Notes: generated by a model from the sequence alone, not told the origin. Numbered from the stretch's first letter, positions 1-12,660 are shown. The stretch: 64,000 nucleotides of DNA from Halichoerus grypus (GCF_964656455.1 NC_135720.1:52912598-52976597), one strand, 5' to 3'. Program-made: numbers and translations.

Positions 1-718
1 CTAATCTATTGATAAGTTTCTAGTTTCAACCTGTGTGTGAATAATAAAACAAAATGGTCCTGAAATATATTGGCCACAGGGTTCACCTGATCCTTAAACC
101 TAGTATTAATCTGGCTACTTTTGAGGGAAGGGGGAACCTTTTGATATCAGATGATACAAATAATACCATTCTTGTTAATATAACCACACTAGAACTTTAT
201 ACCAAGGGAAATCATTGCTTACAATCGAGGACCAAATTCATTAGGTTTTTGACACATGTGTTGAGAGGCAAGGATTTTATACTTTTATCATTGTCCTCGA
301 ATTCATAAGGTTTGGAGCATTATTGGCAATGTGGAGAGAGTATTTTTGTCCCATTACTTTTTTCAATTTTATTTTATATTTTATTTTTAATATGGTAAAA
401 AAAATTTTTTCTCTTTAAATTTTTATGTCATCCCTAGTTTCTCCCTCTCTCCTAAATTTGAGATATTTATTTTGCAGTATCTTTTTTAAAAGCCATTATG
501 TAAAACAAAATCTCTATTTGTGACCTTTTCCTTTACCTTTTACATTATCATTATTACTAATGTGAAATATTTTTTTTCAGGGACAGGATAATGACTGTAT
601 CTCAAATATTGAAACTTCCACTGTTCAGTCATTTGCTTATCAATTAAACCTCATAAATTTTCTTTTTTATTCATTTGAGAAAATTTGTCTGCAGCAATAT
701 ATTTTTATCTTCCCAATT
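1..718. other. No recognised feature (AT-rich intron)
   Basis: AT-rich sequence with short T runs. I recognise no repeat family or gene in it; the 84-codon open frame at 54-308 shows no known motif. Confidence 0.5.
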
Positions 719-918
719 TTTTTTTTTTAAGATTTATTTATTTATTTGAGAGAGGGAGAGACAGAGTATAAGCAGGGGAAGAGGCAGAGGGAGAGGGAGA
801 AGCAGACTCCCCACTGAGCCGGGAGCCCGCCGTGGGGCTTGATCCCAGGACCTGGACATCCTGACCTGAGCCGAAGGCAGATGCTTAACCATCTGAGTCA
901 TCCAGGCACCGCCCCCCC
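719..918 (-). mobile_element. CAN SINE (tRNA-Lys-derived), antisense, full length
   Basis: Read on the minus strand it has a head with A-box-like TGGCTCAG-type sequence (degenerate here), the GGTCAGGATG/GATCAAGCCCC body, a polypyrimidine region (GA-rich on +) and an AAATAAATAAATCTT tail ending in an A-run (T-run at the left edge). It is mobilised by L1 machinery; the tRNA-like head holds an RNA polymerase III promoter. Diverged, with a C-run next to the head. Confidence 0.88.
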
Positions 919-959
919 CCTTTTTTTTTTACTTTATTGAGCTAATGATACATATTTGC

Positions 960-1545
960 TCAGGAGAAGCAATGATTGTAAGTGTTCACCAATGTCTGGC
1001 ATGCTCTGATATGTGAGGAATGGGATATTTATATAGTACCTCCCCACAAAACTTACTAATTATAAAGAGGAAAAGTGTGTCTTTACTGTGGAAAAGTATG
1101 GTCAAAGTGAAAATCTCCTGTGAGGAAACAAACTGAAATTGAGGTGGGAAGAACACAAAATCATTTCTGTGATATTCCTGCCAAAGATGCACCACCTGAA
1201 TCTAATCATGACGAGATGTCTGGCAAACCCACATTGAGGGAGCTTCTACAAAATAACTGGCATGTAATCTTCAAAATCATCAAGGCCATGAAAGTCAAGG
1301 AAAAACTAAGAAACTGTTCTAGATTAAAGGAAACCAGAGACATGGCAACTAAGTACAATGTATAATTCTGAACGGGATCCTTCTGCTCTAACGAATATGA
1401 TTGGGATAATTGGCAAAACTTACATGGCATCTGAGAGTTAGATGGTAGTGATGTATTACTGACTTCTAAATGGTTCAGGAAAAGAAAATTCTTTGTTCTG
1501 TACTTAGAACTGTGCTGTGAGTTTGAGATTGGTTTTTAAGAAGGG
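960..1545 (+). mobile_element. L1 3' UTR fragment (ancient)
   Basis: The stretch with ATTCCTGCCAAAGATGCAC, ACATTGAGGGAGCTTCTACA, AAATAACTGGCATGTAATCT and the end TTGTTCTGTACTTAGAACTG resembles 3' UTR sequence of old mammalian L1 families, with an internal deletion near 1450. The open frames at 1120-1365 and 1206-1430 are chance frames inside it. Confidence 0.55.
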
Positions 1546-1564
1546 GCAGGGAGGGTGAGGAAAG

Positions 1565-1757
1565 ATGTAGGCTCTGGAATCTCATGCCTGGGTTAGAATC
1601 ATGACCCTACCACTTAATTATTACTTTCCTTGTGTCTCAGTTCGTCATCTGTAAAATTAAAATAAAAAATGGTACCCGACAACCTTGCGTGAGGTTTAAG
1701 TGAGTAAATGCATATAAAGTGCAAAGAGTAGTACATGCAGTAGATATTAGCTATTAC
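1565..1757 (+). mobile_element. MIR SINE
   Basis: Follows the MIR order: GGCTCTGGAATC...CTGGGTTAGAATC, CTACCACTTA, then CTCAGTTCGTCATCTGTAAA, GTGAGGTTTAAGTGAGTAAA and GTAGATATTAGCTATTA. Strongly diverged, as expected for this ancient family. Confidence 0.8.
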
Positions 1758-2194
1758 TTGGGTTTATTTCTGGGATAAGTGGACACGAATGGGTGTATCA
1801 GTGAACAGTGTTTAGGATCTTGGATTATTTATTGTTTGTGGTGCTAAAGTGACCTTGATACTGATGGAAACATTTCAGCTTAGAAATATGAAGTGAACAG
1901 TGTGCTACAAGTCTGTACATTGAAATAAATGTAGATACTAACTTTTTTATTTGAGTAGTTATAGAGTTTAAAAACCAACAGTAGCTGTTTTATTTGAGTT
2001 TGATATTCCAGTGACTGTTCAAAGGCTCTTCAGCCTTGTACCAACAGGAAACAAAACCTAGCTTGTTTGTTTTATTCCTAAGTTCCATCCGTCCTTTCAC
2101 TTTGGAGTCCTGCTCTTGCCTCCACATTATTGGTCCCTGGGAACCAAAGAACTTCAACACAGAAGCAGTAATTGTGGGAGTATCTTTGGAGTCA

Positions 2195-2385
2195 AATAGT
2201 CCCAATTTTGAATTCTGACTCTCCACTTACTTTTGACCTTGGACAAGAAACTAATCTATCTCCAAGCCTCTGCTTTCTCACCCTGTAAGCTGGAGATAAC
2301 GGTAGTACCTCCTTCACGACGTTGTTGACGGCACGTAAAGTGCGTCTCCCACAGTATGTGCCGTAAAACTGGTAGCTTGCTCCAC
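2195..2385 (+). mobile_element. MIR SINE fragment
   Basis: Contains CCACTTACTTTTGACCTTGG, CTTTCTCACCCTGTAAGCTG and GATAACGGTAGTACCTCCTT, matching the MIR core and 3' half with heavy divergence. Confidence 0.7.
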
Positions 2386-3497
2386 GTCCCGCACTCCCAT
2401 TGCCCATGCGCTTGCTCCCAGAAAGTCAGTCAAAGGGATAGGCAGATGGACGTCCGTAAGTTCCACTATCTTATTTGTGGGGAGGGGAGAATCTATGACT
2501 TATCTCATTAGTTTTTTCTCATTTCTAGTGAAATAAGGGCTGTCATTTTCAGCTCAAGCCCCGTACTCTTACAGAAGGGGTGGGAGAAATGGCATCCTAA
2601 TGCGGCAAAGCCTAATCACGACCACAGCATTTTTGACATTTCCCAGTACTTTATAGCTATCGTGCTATCCTTTACTCTCTTTTACCTTTTAAAAATGAAT
2701 TATTTTAGTATTAATTAGAACAAAATACAGCTATTAGGATGGGAACAAAAAGTCTCTAAATATAAATTTCCTGTTTTATTTTAATATATTCCTAGAAATA
2801 AAAACATAGAATGTATGTAAATGATTCAAGTAACTGTTTTCATGGAGAAATTCACATTCTGCCCAATTTCAAGGAAAAGATTCAAGGTGTTCGGTAAAAA
2901 ACGGTGAAAAATGTCATCTCTTCCTTCCCTGAAAGTTATAATTTTGTGGACTATTTTAGAGGATCGAATGTCACAGGCCACCAAAAGGGCACAAGGCCCT
3001 AAGCCACCAGCTGGGCCCAAGCAGATCCTCATTTCAGTGTAAGACTCCTTGGCTGTGGTGTAGACCCTGGCTACTCCGGCAGTCTGTGAGGGTTTTTGTT
3101 GTTGTTGTTTAGTTGTGGTTTCTAACCTGGACAGCACTTTCACTGCAGCGCAAACTTTACTCAGCCTCTGTGTGAATGGGCGCTATTCAAGGCTTCCCAT
3201 GGCCTTGTATTTAATGGACCACAAATCCTCTGGCTCGGTGCTGCCTGTGAGTCTTGTTGAACTTGACTATAAGGAGAAGGCTGCACCCAACTGCTTGTCC
3301 AGCTCTCAGGGCACCAGACCTGCAATCAAGAGAAGTTTTAAAGAGGTGCTTAGCAGAAATTAACTTTAAAAAATTTTTTCACACCTCTTACCTATAAGGT
3401 ACTTTCTAAGCCCTGATTCTAAGCTACCATTCATTTTTATTACTCTGTGTATTTTAATGCTGCTGTGATCATTTCTTGTTGGGTGAATATGGGTTTT
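2386..3497. other. No recognised feature
   Basis: Unique-looking intron sequence. Open frames at 2826-3143 (-) and 3115-3363 (+) overlap each other and resemble no protein I know. Confidence 0.45.
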
Positions 3498-3660
3498 GGA
3501 GGCAGACACCTGAATTGAGTCCCAGGTCTCTCACGTATTGGCTATATAATCTTGGGCAGGTTACCTTATTAATTCATTCAATAGGTATTTATTGAATGTC
3601 TGTGTGTGCCAGGCCTGGGGATATACCAGGGTGGATGAGATAGTCAGTTTACCCAAAGGA
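3498..3660 (+). mobile_element. MIR fragment followed by L2-like 3' end
   Basis: GAGGCAGACACCTGAATTGA...CTTGGGCAGGTTACCTTATT is MIR-like. It is followed by ATTCATTCAATAGGTATTTA and TGTGTGCCAGGCCTGGGGAT, the motif common to L2-type 3' ends. Confidence 0.6.
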
Positions 3661-3948
3661 AGCTTGGTGGCAATCTAGTAAATGAGAGATTTCTTCCCAG
3701 AGCCTTGTGACCTAGTAGAGTACACCAAGTGTTATTGTTATCTGAGGATTAAATTGCCTAGAATAATCTGTGTGTAATTTATCCCAAGCATCCCTCTCTT
3801 CATTCAGTAGGTGCTATCCTATTAATTAATATCATGTGAATAAAACTATAAAAAATTGAATTATGTTTTCCTGTTGACACACATAATTTGGGAGATGCCA
3901 CTGTCATAGTAATCTTTCCCCTTTACTACCTCTGTTAGTGGCTTGCTT

Positions 3949-3949
<1 letters not shown>

Positions 3950-3984
<35 letters not shown>

Positions 3985-4081
3985 TTAATTATTTTTTTAA
4001 AGCAATCTCTACCCCCAACATTGGGCTAGAAGTCACTACCAAGAATCGCACACTCCACTGACTGAGCCCGCCAGGCGCCTC
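3950..4081 (-). mobile_element. Short CAN SINE (tRNA-only form), antisense
   Basis: An (ATTT)n run of about 40 bp, then AGCAATCTCTACCCCCAACA, TTGGGCTAGAAGTCACTACC and GAGCCCGCCAGGCGCC. This form lacks the long polypyrimidine region. The ATTT run is the expanded tail. Confidence 0.8.
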
Positions 4082-6299
4082 AGTGATTATTTTAAATATT
4101 TGGATGGCAGTATTTGTGATTATGAGAACTAATAGGTTTGAACTTAGGCAGCCAATCCTGAGATCTATTCTCTTGTGGAAATTCTGTGAAAGATGAACAC
4201 AGGCAGTCTATGTCCCACCACCTGTCACTTCTAATTCTCCCATGGTTTGGTTTCCTGTACCTTGACTTCAGTGTTGATTTTGGAAAAATAAAAGAGATGT
4301 TCCTAAAAATTTTGCACTTGATTTCTGAACCATCATGTTGCAACAATATGGTTTTAGATTTTGATTGTTTTTTTCTTTATTTTTAAAAAAGTCATTTCTC
4401 CTGCCAAAATCCATGCTGCATTTCACTTTGCTACACCCCAGCCCCCACCCCAATTTGCCCTTAAGGTAGTATCTGTTTCTCTATAAAGTGTTTCATCATT
4501 TTTTTCCAACTTGCTTATTTTTACTGGCTTCTCCCATCTGCTATCGAATCTTTACTTTTGGCTTCACCTCTTCATGTTATGTAAAAGCCAACTGAATGAC
4601 CTTTTACCTTTTTATCTTTTCCAACTTATTCTCAGGCAAATATTCTAAATTTTGCACCCATTGGACCACTTTCATTAGCTAATAGGACTTTGATACACCA
4701 AGTACTAAACAAATTGGGTATTACGTGAAGACATTCTTTTTTTTTTTTTTCCTAAAGAGATTCTTTTTCAATAAAAAATATCCTTATATACTAGCCGAGT
4801 AAAACCACAGAAAATTATGGAAGATTAATCTGAGAGCAGTTCTTTTAGAGTGGCAAAGTCTATTAAAATCAGGACTGCAAGTTGAGAAAAGCACTGAGCA
4901 TTAAGGGAACACTCATTCATGTTTGGTTGATTTATTCCCTGCGCAGACTGCTGGTGGTAGTAGGAGGTGTAATTCACAGCGCTAACTCTTAGCCAGTGGC
5001 ACCGCTTGAGTGGTGGTGTGAGTCTCGTGTGTCTGTGGAGTGTAATGATGCCTGTATTCCAGCACTCAATTTTTCTACCCCTTTGCTTCAACACTAAATT
5101 GCTTTTTTAAAATGTGAACAAAAGAGGTCTGTATATAAAAATTATTGTATGAGATAATTTTAACAGAGTTTTCAGTGTGATCAAAATATTATTTTTTTAA
5201 ATGGCCCTAATTTTCTACATTCATATTTTTAAATCTTCAGTTATCATTTGAGTACAAAAGTCTTTGTGGGTGGTGGTGTTTTTTTATTCCTGGTGGTATT
5301 GTCTAATTCTAAGGTGGCCAGCTTACATCTTGCTGCAAACTTGATCAATTATGGCGTTATTTTATACTTCTTTTTTATTTCAATCACATATCATCAAACT
5401 ACTGGTGTTAGTAATCATTTCTGAAAAGCTCCTGGCTTGATTTTCTCCCCCTCCCCAACAACCCCTATGCCCTACCCCCATTCTACTTTTCTCTTTTCTC
5501 TTCCTTTTTTTTCCCAGCACCTGTCTCCTGCCACATGCCCATCAAACCTAATTGCAGCTTTGGGAGGGCTTTGGTAAGGCAGTTCCTTGGCCCTGATGTC
5601 CCTCAAGGATTTAATTCAGGTGGGATGTGCGTGTGGCCCTCGAGCCATGTCAGTGACTGCTACAGCTCCCAGATTCTAAGGGCTGGTCACCCCAGGCCCT
5701 AAAGTTGTTTCAAGTCTAGGGAAGTTTAGTCTCAGGGTAGATATGGCAGGAATAATACAATTTGGGTCATTTTGTCAATGGAAATTAACCTCCAGTTCTT
5801 CTGCTAATTTTATATAAAAATCTGTGACATGCAGACTATTTTTAGTCTCCCTCAAATTATAGTGCTTTAAAAACAATTTTCATGAGTGTTAATTTTTTTC
5901 TTTTACAACTGAGTAATATTACTGTCATTGAATTACTAATTATATATTTTTTTAACAGCACTTCTTTGATACCATTTAAACATTGGCCTTGTGTCTAAAT
6001 CTTAGAGAAATTAAAGGTGAAATATGAGAACCCACAAGGCACCCAACATAGGACTCTGGGGTTCATTAAATGTGGGTTAAATTTTTTTCTTGAAATGAGA
6101 AACACAACTATAATGTAGTAAGTCATCTGCCTTCTTAAAATTCTGTTATTCTTAAAATACAGTACTTTTTTTTTCCAGACTTAAAAAGAGATCTGTGCTC
6201 TTACACATTTTAGGAAATAAATCACCCTTAATCTAAAAATCTGTTGATTAACGCTTATTATCATTTAAGGTATTTGCTTCCTATCTTGTTTCTTTTCAT
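4082..6299. other. No recognised feature
   Basis: AT-rich intron sequence without SINE, MIR or L2 signatures I can name. A somewhat GC-richer patch at 5510-5720 has no open frame of note. Confidence 0.45.
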
Positions 6300-6680
6300 T
6301 TTTTAAAATATTTTAAACATACAGAAAAACACAAGGACACTTTGTATATGGAACACCTATATAATGATACCCAGATTTAAAACGTTAATGTTTGCCATAT
6401 TTTTTCTAGTTTTTGTCCTTGGCCTTGTTTATATGCATATGTATGTGCATATATTGAAACATAATTGAGATATTATGTATACAGTTTTATATTCTATCTT
6501 CATTTAACATTTTAAGTATTTTTCCATGTCATTAAAAAAGTTTTAATGCTTTCTTGCAACACTAAATTTGTTCTAGTATATGGACAGATTTTTTGTTTTT
6601 AAATGGTGATAATTCTATTCCTACTTAATTAATTTTACATTATGCTTCCAGCTCTTTTGACTTTATATATCACATACTTT
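6300..6680 (-). mobile_element. Possible old L1 fragment, antisense
   Basis: TTTTTAAATGGTGATAATTC, TTCCATGTCATTAAAAAAGT and the preceding AAACATACAGAAAAACACAA resemble the antisense tail region of old L1s. Weak match, so uncertain. Confidence 0.35.
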
Positions 6681-6689
6681 ATGTGACTT

Positions 6690-7785
6690 AAAACACTACT
6701 TTTCAAAAAACTGCAGGTTGCAACTCATTAGTGCAAAATCAATTTATCAGGTTGTACTCAGCATTCAAAAAAATTAGAAAAGATCAGAGTATTTCTAGTG
6801 GTTTTGGCAAAAACAGTGCACATTGTAGGCAATCCTTATGTTTCACTTGTCTGTATATAAAGTTTAAAAAATTGTGTCTAGGAGTTGCAGTCACTGTCCT
6901 AAAGCATTATTAGGAATCTTATCAATCAACCCACCTCATGTATGTTAGATTTGACATTTATCTTTGATGCTTACATTTTTTTGGATTGACTTATTGGAAT
7001 TGGATATATTTAAAGTGGGATAATAAAATAGTAAAGCTCTATCTCTCTAGGTGTTAGCATTGGAGGGAGTTCTTCTCGTGGGAGTCTGAGCAGTACTGAT
7101 TCTTTGGCATTCAGTTTTATTTCGAGGTGCTTTGAGCGGACTGAAGGGCGATGGTCCCTTCTTTGTCGGTGGTAAAGTCTTTCCTCAATATTTGACTATA
7201 AATGTACCAGAAGATTGTGATTTGGCTCATGGCATAAGTTAGAATTCTGAACTCTTGAGCATACATCTCAAAAGTTTTCTCTCGTGCCCCAGTTCTGCCA
7301 TCCTACCTCAACTCTCCATCTGGAACTAATCCCTACCTTCTGTTCAGAGTGAGGACAGCCTTCTCTCACGGGCAGTGATGCAATTCATTCACTTCTCCTA
7401 AATGAGGACACAAAACACATAAAACACTCCAGTATATGGAGTTCTCTCTATTTAAAACTTAAGGAGTAGGTCCTTTAATGTGGTATAATTCTCATATACG
7501 GTAACTTTCCAGGGTGGCATTAAAATCTCAGCATGTTTTTTAGAGTATGTTGGGGCTTTTCTCCTGTGTGGCTGTCACTTTTAAAGAATATACTCTGATT
7601 TAGGAAGAGGGACTCAAGACGCAGAGCTGACTGGCTGAATGTAGCAAATGGAGAACAGAAGAGATGAGAAAAGTCGAGAATAGTAGTGGGGCTCTTTGGG
7701 TGGGATGTGTGAGATGGAGAATCTGCTGTTCTACTTCTTGAAGCTATTTATTCTCTCACCTTGCATTTTTTTTAGAGACCTGTTC
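6690..7785. other. No recognised feature
   Basis: Unique-looking intron sequence; no repeat or coding signal that I can support. Confidence 0.45.
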
Positions 7786-7955
7786 TATGTCAGTTACTCT
7801 GGTAGGTGCAGGGCATCCAAAGATGACAAGCCTGAGTACCTTCAAGGTTTTCACAGGCTTATTGAGGTGTAGTACCTGCAAACCAGTAATTAAATAGCAA
7901 AGCCATAAAGCATGAGCGAGCTTAGCTTTGGGGTCCAAATTACGCACTTCCATTA
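7786..7955. mobile_element. L2-like fragment, weak
   Basis: TTCTATGTCAGTTACTCTGG TAGGTGCAGGG resembles the 'tactatgtgccaggcactgt' segment of ancient mammalian repeats, much diverged. The 65-codon minus-strand open frame here is incidental. Confidence 0.35.
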
Positions 7956-7959
7956 CTAG

Positions 7960-8130
7960 TTGACTAGTGTGACTAGTAATTATTTAACTTTTCTCAGCCT
8001 TTTTTCTAATTTTCCTCATCTGTAAAGAGATATTACCAATTACCTTGCATGGGTTTTGTGAGATTTCGAGCATATGCCTGGAAGGCATTGCATGCCTGGC
8101 ATTATAGCATGTTGTAGTTGTCGTTTGTCT
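7960..8130 (+). mobile_element. MIR SINE fragment
   Basis: CTTTTCTCAGCC, TTTCCTCATCTGTAAAGAGA, TATTACCAATTACCTTGCAT and GGTTTTGTGAGATTTCGAGC match the MIR 3' half on the plus strand. Confidence 0.7.
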
Positions 8131-8504
8131 GTGTCGTTGCTATCATTTTTATTATTCTGTGTTTTAAGTGGGAAACTAGAGGTTTATAATAAGTACCATA
8201 AAAGCCCATGGAAGGAGCAGCTACTGGCCCTAGTTTCTGTACACTGTGCTGTTGTAGTTCTCGGCCTCCATTGTGCATGCATGTTCACGTTTCTTTCTGG
8301 GTATCTGCAGAGACCCCTTTTATTTGTTTGTGGACCCACTGTGTTCCTTCATGGTGGTTACTCATCCTTCCTCCGTCCCCGAAGTAAAGGGATTCTGCAA
8401 GATTCCTTTTCTCTTCTCATCCCTGCCCTTCCCTCTTTTCTCTTTTTTTTCTCTCCTCAAAAACTCATCCATCAAGTCCTACTAATTCAGCCATCACCTC
8501 TTTG

Positions 8505-9340
8505 AAGATGCCTCCCAAATCTGTAGCCACAGCATTTCCAGCTACCTGCTGGGCATCTCCATCTGGAAGTCTTTCTTGCATTCAAAGTTAACATGTCCAA
8601 AACTGAGCTCATTAATTCCCCATTAACTCTCTTTTTTCTTCCAGTCCCCATGAATGCTAGCATCACTACCTCCAGGAAACAGGTTTGAACCTCACATTCA
8701 GCCCTTATCTTTCCTTCGCTGCATGAGGGTCTCCCATCATGCAGTCAGCTGGCCAGACTAGCCTGTTCCGCCTCCGTGCTGTGGCCATCATTCAGCTCTT
8801 CTTTGCCGTCACTGCTGCCACTGCCCTAATTTAGGCCCTCATTATCTCCCACCTGGACTATTGGAAGAAGCTACTCCTAACTAATCTTCCCTGTCCTTTC
8901 CTTCGCACCCAATATGCTACTGCCAGAGTTACAATATTAGGCCCAGAGTAACAGTTTTAGTCTTTAGCTCTGATCACATTACTCCCTTGCTGACAAACCA
9001 TCCCTGCCTTCAGATTGCCTGCAGAATAAAGGCCCACCTCCAAACCTGACTCTCAAGGCCCTTCATTCTTTAAGTTGTCTTTTTTCTGGGCTTGTTCACC
9101 TTCACATATTGCCCAATGGGTAGCCCCCACAGCTCCTGAACCTGCTCCTCATTCTTCCACTTTCTTATCATGCATAACCTGTCTCTTTCTCCTCAGATGC
9201 CCCTCTTTCCATTCCATTAACCCCATTCCAGGCCTACCTCCATTCTCTGCTCAGGGAAGCCTGACCAGCTCTCGGGCTCAGTCTTGAGTGCTACCTCTAC
9301 TGTCGGGAGCACCTCTCGCAAGAAGCACTTTTCTTTCTTC
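8505..9340 (+). mobile_element. L2 LINE, 3' part
   Basis: The order CCACCTGGACTATTGGAAGA, CTGATCACATTACTCCCTTG, CAGAATAAAGGCCCACCTCC, TCTCAAGGCCCTTCATTCTT, GGAAGCCTGACCAGCTCTCG is the usual 3' end of L2. Open frames of 60-140 codons in this stretch (including 8074-8505 just upstream) are not genes. Confidence 0.75.
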
Positions 9341-9530
9341 CTCTTTGTACTGATAGCTTTTTGTTACTCTACTACCTTTCGTATCTGTTGCTTGTATTAT
9401 CCAATTTAAACATGTGTGAACCTATTATTATAACTCTTTTATTATGTCACTTATTTCTTTGTATACCTCTCATGTTTGGTACATATGTGTTGAAGAAATG
9501 GAATTTGAGAGGCTATATGGAAAGGTGCCA

Positions 9531-9718
9531 GGGGTGCTTGGGTGGCTCAGGCTGTTAAGTGTCTGACTCTTGACTTTGGCTCAGGTCATGATCTCTGAGT
9601 CGTGGGATCAAGCCCCACGTCAGGCTCTGTGCTGGGCCTGGAGGCTGCTTAAGATTGTCTCTCTTCCCCGCCCCTTCTGCCCCTTTCCCCCTCAAAAAAC
9701 ACACACACACACAAAAAT
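9531..9718 (+). mobile_element. CAN SINE, sense, older copy
   Basis: Head GGGGTGCTTGGGTGGCTCAG, body GGCTCAGGTCATGATCTCTG and GGGATCAAGCCCCACGTCAG, then a C-rich tail ending in a (CA)n stretch near 9690-9712 instead of a clean A-tail. Confidence 0.87.
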
Positions 9719-10134
9719 GGGGGGGCATAGCTGTGATTTGAGGATTTGAAATACAGGATTAGAAGGAAGGTAGTAGCTGTGGAAAGATACGATGATGCAG
9801 TGAGAAATGCAGTTAGCCATAAAACCATAATGTGAGAAGGATATAGAGTTGGGTTGCACAAAGTTTCACCTATTCAATCCTTATGTCCATCATGAAATTA
9901 TGTAGCTATTAGAATATTAGTGTGTGTTTGCTGTTTCCATCTGTTGTAGATCTCGAGCAGAATTTTGGAGGGGTCCAAGTTCTACCCTGCCCCAAAATTC
10001 AACTACAGACTTTTCAGGATGATACTTTTTAAAATTAGTGCTATATCCATATTAGCTAATTTTCCAGGACTACATAGTATCCACCATCTATCTAAATTGA
10101 ATTGCAATATTACTTTAGATTTGGTACCTCTCTA

Positions 10135-10810
10135 GCTTGTCCACCACGCTACCCCCATATTTCTCATGACCAGTGCAAGAGCCTCCTAACACTTCTCCTC
10201 ATACCCACTTTGTTTTCCTCCTTCCCCTCCACTCAAGTCGTTTTTCCACTGATGACAGGATTTTTTGTTTTTTGGGTTTTTTTAACTATCTGATTATGTC
10301 ACCAGCTGCTTAATAAAAACTGCAGTGGCTTCACATTGCTCTTTGGATAAAGAGCAAAAGTCTTCACATGGCCTGTTCGACCTTTGTGGTCTAGTCCTCT
10401 CTGTCTCCAGCCTCACTTCGTACAGGGCTCTCAGCCTTACATATGCCTGGTTCTGTGCTGCGGATATACTCCTCTTGTCTGTTCCCTTCCCACTATCCCC
10501 TTTTACATCTCTTCTTCCTTTGGGTATCATCTCAGTCATCACTTCCTCAAGGAAGCCTCTGACTTTCCTCGCTCAGTCAGTTGCCCTATTATAAACCCTC
10601 CCAGTACCATCTTTTTTCCTTTGTGGCATTTATTGCCATTGTGATTTTACATTTCTCTGTGATGCTTTCATTATTTCCAGTCTCTTCCACTAGCCTGCAA
10701 GCTCCACAAGCCCCATGCCTGGTTTTGCTCACCATTGCGTCTGTGCGTGGCACAGTGCCTGATTTATGGAAGGTGTTCAGTCTGAATTAGTTGCATGAAG
10801 GAATGATGAA
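10135..10810 (+). mobile_element. L2 LINE, 3' part
   Basis: Contains TGATTATGTCACCAGCTGCT, TTGGATAAAGAGCAAAAGTC, CACTTCCTCAAGGAAGCCTC, CCACTAGCCTGCAAGCTCCA and GGCACAGTGCCTGATTTATG in L2 order. The overlapping frames at 10294-10790 are chance frames inside it. Confidence 0.75.
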
Positions 10811-11194
10811 GTTTTAGTTGACATGAGCTAAAAGGAACACAATTCTGTAGAACTTCAGTGAGAAAGATTTCAAGGTATTAATAATACTTTCATTCATGAC
10901 ACTATAATTTTGATGACAATAAAGGATTCTTCCAGTTTTTAGACCTATTAGACATATTGTAGAGCATTAGATAATTAAATAAGTGAGGTGAGATCCTAAA
11001 GAATCACAGAGTAAGAAAAATACTTCAGATGTCAAATAGTCCAGGCTTCTCTCTAATGTGTATGTCAGAGGCTGTGCAGCTTCCCGAACATCTCTGTTAA
11101 CAGGGGACTCAGCATCACCAGAGGCTACTTTGTTTTTTAATTTCTTCATGTTAGTCAAAATTGGCCTGCTCTTTTTTCATATTTTCTATCCAGT

Positions 11195-11705
11195 TGTGTC
11201 AGTTTCTGCAGCAATTCTATCTCCTACCCACACGGAGCCCTTTCAGACGAATAGACCGCTCTCATGCATTCCTCTAGCTTTCGTTCTCCCAACTCTTCCC
11301 CTCACACGCTGTGCTCCTGCCATGTTGGTTCTGAAAATAGCTGTGTCCTCCTTTCTTTCCTCCAAACCTTCACCCATATAGTTTCTTCTTTGGAACACCT
11401 TATTTTTCCCTTTACTTCCCCTCCCAGCTTTAGCTCCCCTGGCTACTTCCTCCTCATCCTTAAGGTCTCAGGGAGGTCTCTTTCACCCCTCTTTGCCCCC
11501 AGTTATGTTAGTGGCCCCTACTCTGTGCTCCCACAGCCCTTGTTCATCCCCTAAAGTAGCTCATGCCACATTTTATTGGGATTTTTAATCCAGACTGTAT
11601 TATCCACAAGAAGGGAGACCACAGCTCACCAGTGCTCATCGCCATGTCGTCCACTGTTGTTTACACCATGCCCAATGTGCAGTAAGCATTCACTGCATCT
11701 TTTCC
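11195..11705 (+). mobile_element. L2 LINE, 3' part
   Basis: TTCCTCCTCATCCTTAAGGT...CAGGGAGGTCTCTTTCACCC, TCTGTGCTCCCACAGCCCTT, CACAAGAAGGGAGACCACAG and CCAATGTGCAGTAAGCATTC follow the L2 3' end in order. Third L2 copy in 3.2 kb, all on the same strand. Confidence 0.68.
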
Positions 11706-12484
11706 TGGATAAATTTGAGAACACCAACTCAACTATTCTCTAAGCTCGCATCAGAGCTTTTTCTACAGGCATGCACGTGACAGTTGAGGATTTCACCAAC
11801 TTCTAGACGTGCTCTGGCTCACCAGGGTCCCTCCTGAAGAGAGGCGCTGAGAAGAACTCATGCTGTTTTAGGCAAAGTACAACCTGGACTAAATGAAACA
11901 GAGTGTCTCTGTAATATAGAATCCTAGGGACTTTTTTATGCTCAGAAGCAAAATTTCTTATTCTCTTTTGGTTGTGAGCTAATTTTTGAGCTGTGGACAT
12001 TATCGGTTTATCTTGGTACTGGTTTTTTGTTTTTTTTTTTTTAAGCGTGTTAATGAAGTAAATTTGAAGAAGTGGTGTTTGGAAGCAGTTTTTTAATTTA
12101 CTTAAGCTGTTAATCTCTTCTCTGGGTTGTTAACCACTGTCAGAAGTTGGGCTTTTCTGACTGTTCTCTTGGTTTCTGTCAGCTAGTCCACTACGGTTTC
12201 ACTTCCTGACCTTTTCAGAATGTGTTCTCCAAAGTGGCAAGTGTTTCAGTGATGTATGATGATGTTTGCAGGGGGTCGGGGTGTGTGGGAAGAATTCCTC
12301 AACTTTTGTTGTTTTGGGAGGTAGAAAAGGAAATTTATCTCCTTTATAAAGGAGATTATGTATGCCGGTAGAGTGGGCTAGACTTTGAGAGATAGGAGGA
12401 GAAATGGACTAGAAGAAAGAAAACAGTATGAATTGAGAAAGAAGATAGGTGGCAAAAAAGTAATAAGGACAGAGAATGTAATTT
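11706..12484. other. No recognised feature
   Basis: Unique-looking intron sequence with T-runs at about 12030; no gene signal. Confidence 0.45.
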
Positions 12485-12660
12485 TCTGATTATGTGATCA
12501 CCTACCACGTGCTTCCACAATGTTATATACTTTACTCTTGTTACGTTCATAAAATGACTATGGAAAGTAGACGTTGTTAACCTCATTTTATAGCGGAGGT
12601 AACAGTCTCCCAAGTCATACAGCTAGCGAATGGGAGAAGGATTTCTTTTAAACCTCTTTC
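12485..12660 (-). mobile_element. MIR SINE, antisense
   Basis: ATCACCTACCACGTGCTTCC, AACCTCATTTTATAGCGGAG and AGTCATACAGCTAGCGAATG are the reverse complement of the MIR 3' half. Confidence 0.7.

Noticed and set aside
1120..1365. 81-codon open frame, Lys/Glu-rich
   Set aside because: Inside an old L1 3' UTR-like fragment; not coding.
3950..4000. (ATTT)n array considered as an independent satellite
   Set aside because: It is the expanded tail of the adjacent short SINE.
8074..8505. 143-codon open frame with hydrophobic segments
   Set aside because: Lies in intron next to an L2 remnant, has no homologue I recognise, and T/C-rich sequence on this strand readily gives Leu/Phe/Ser-rich frames.
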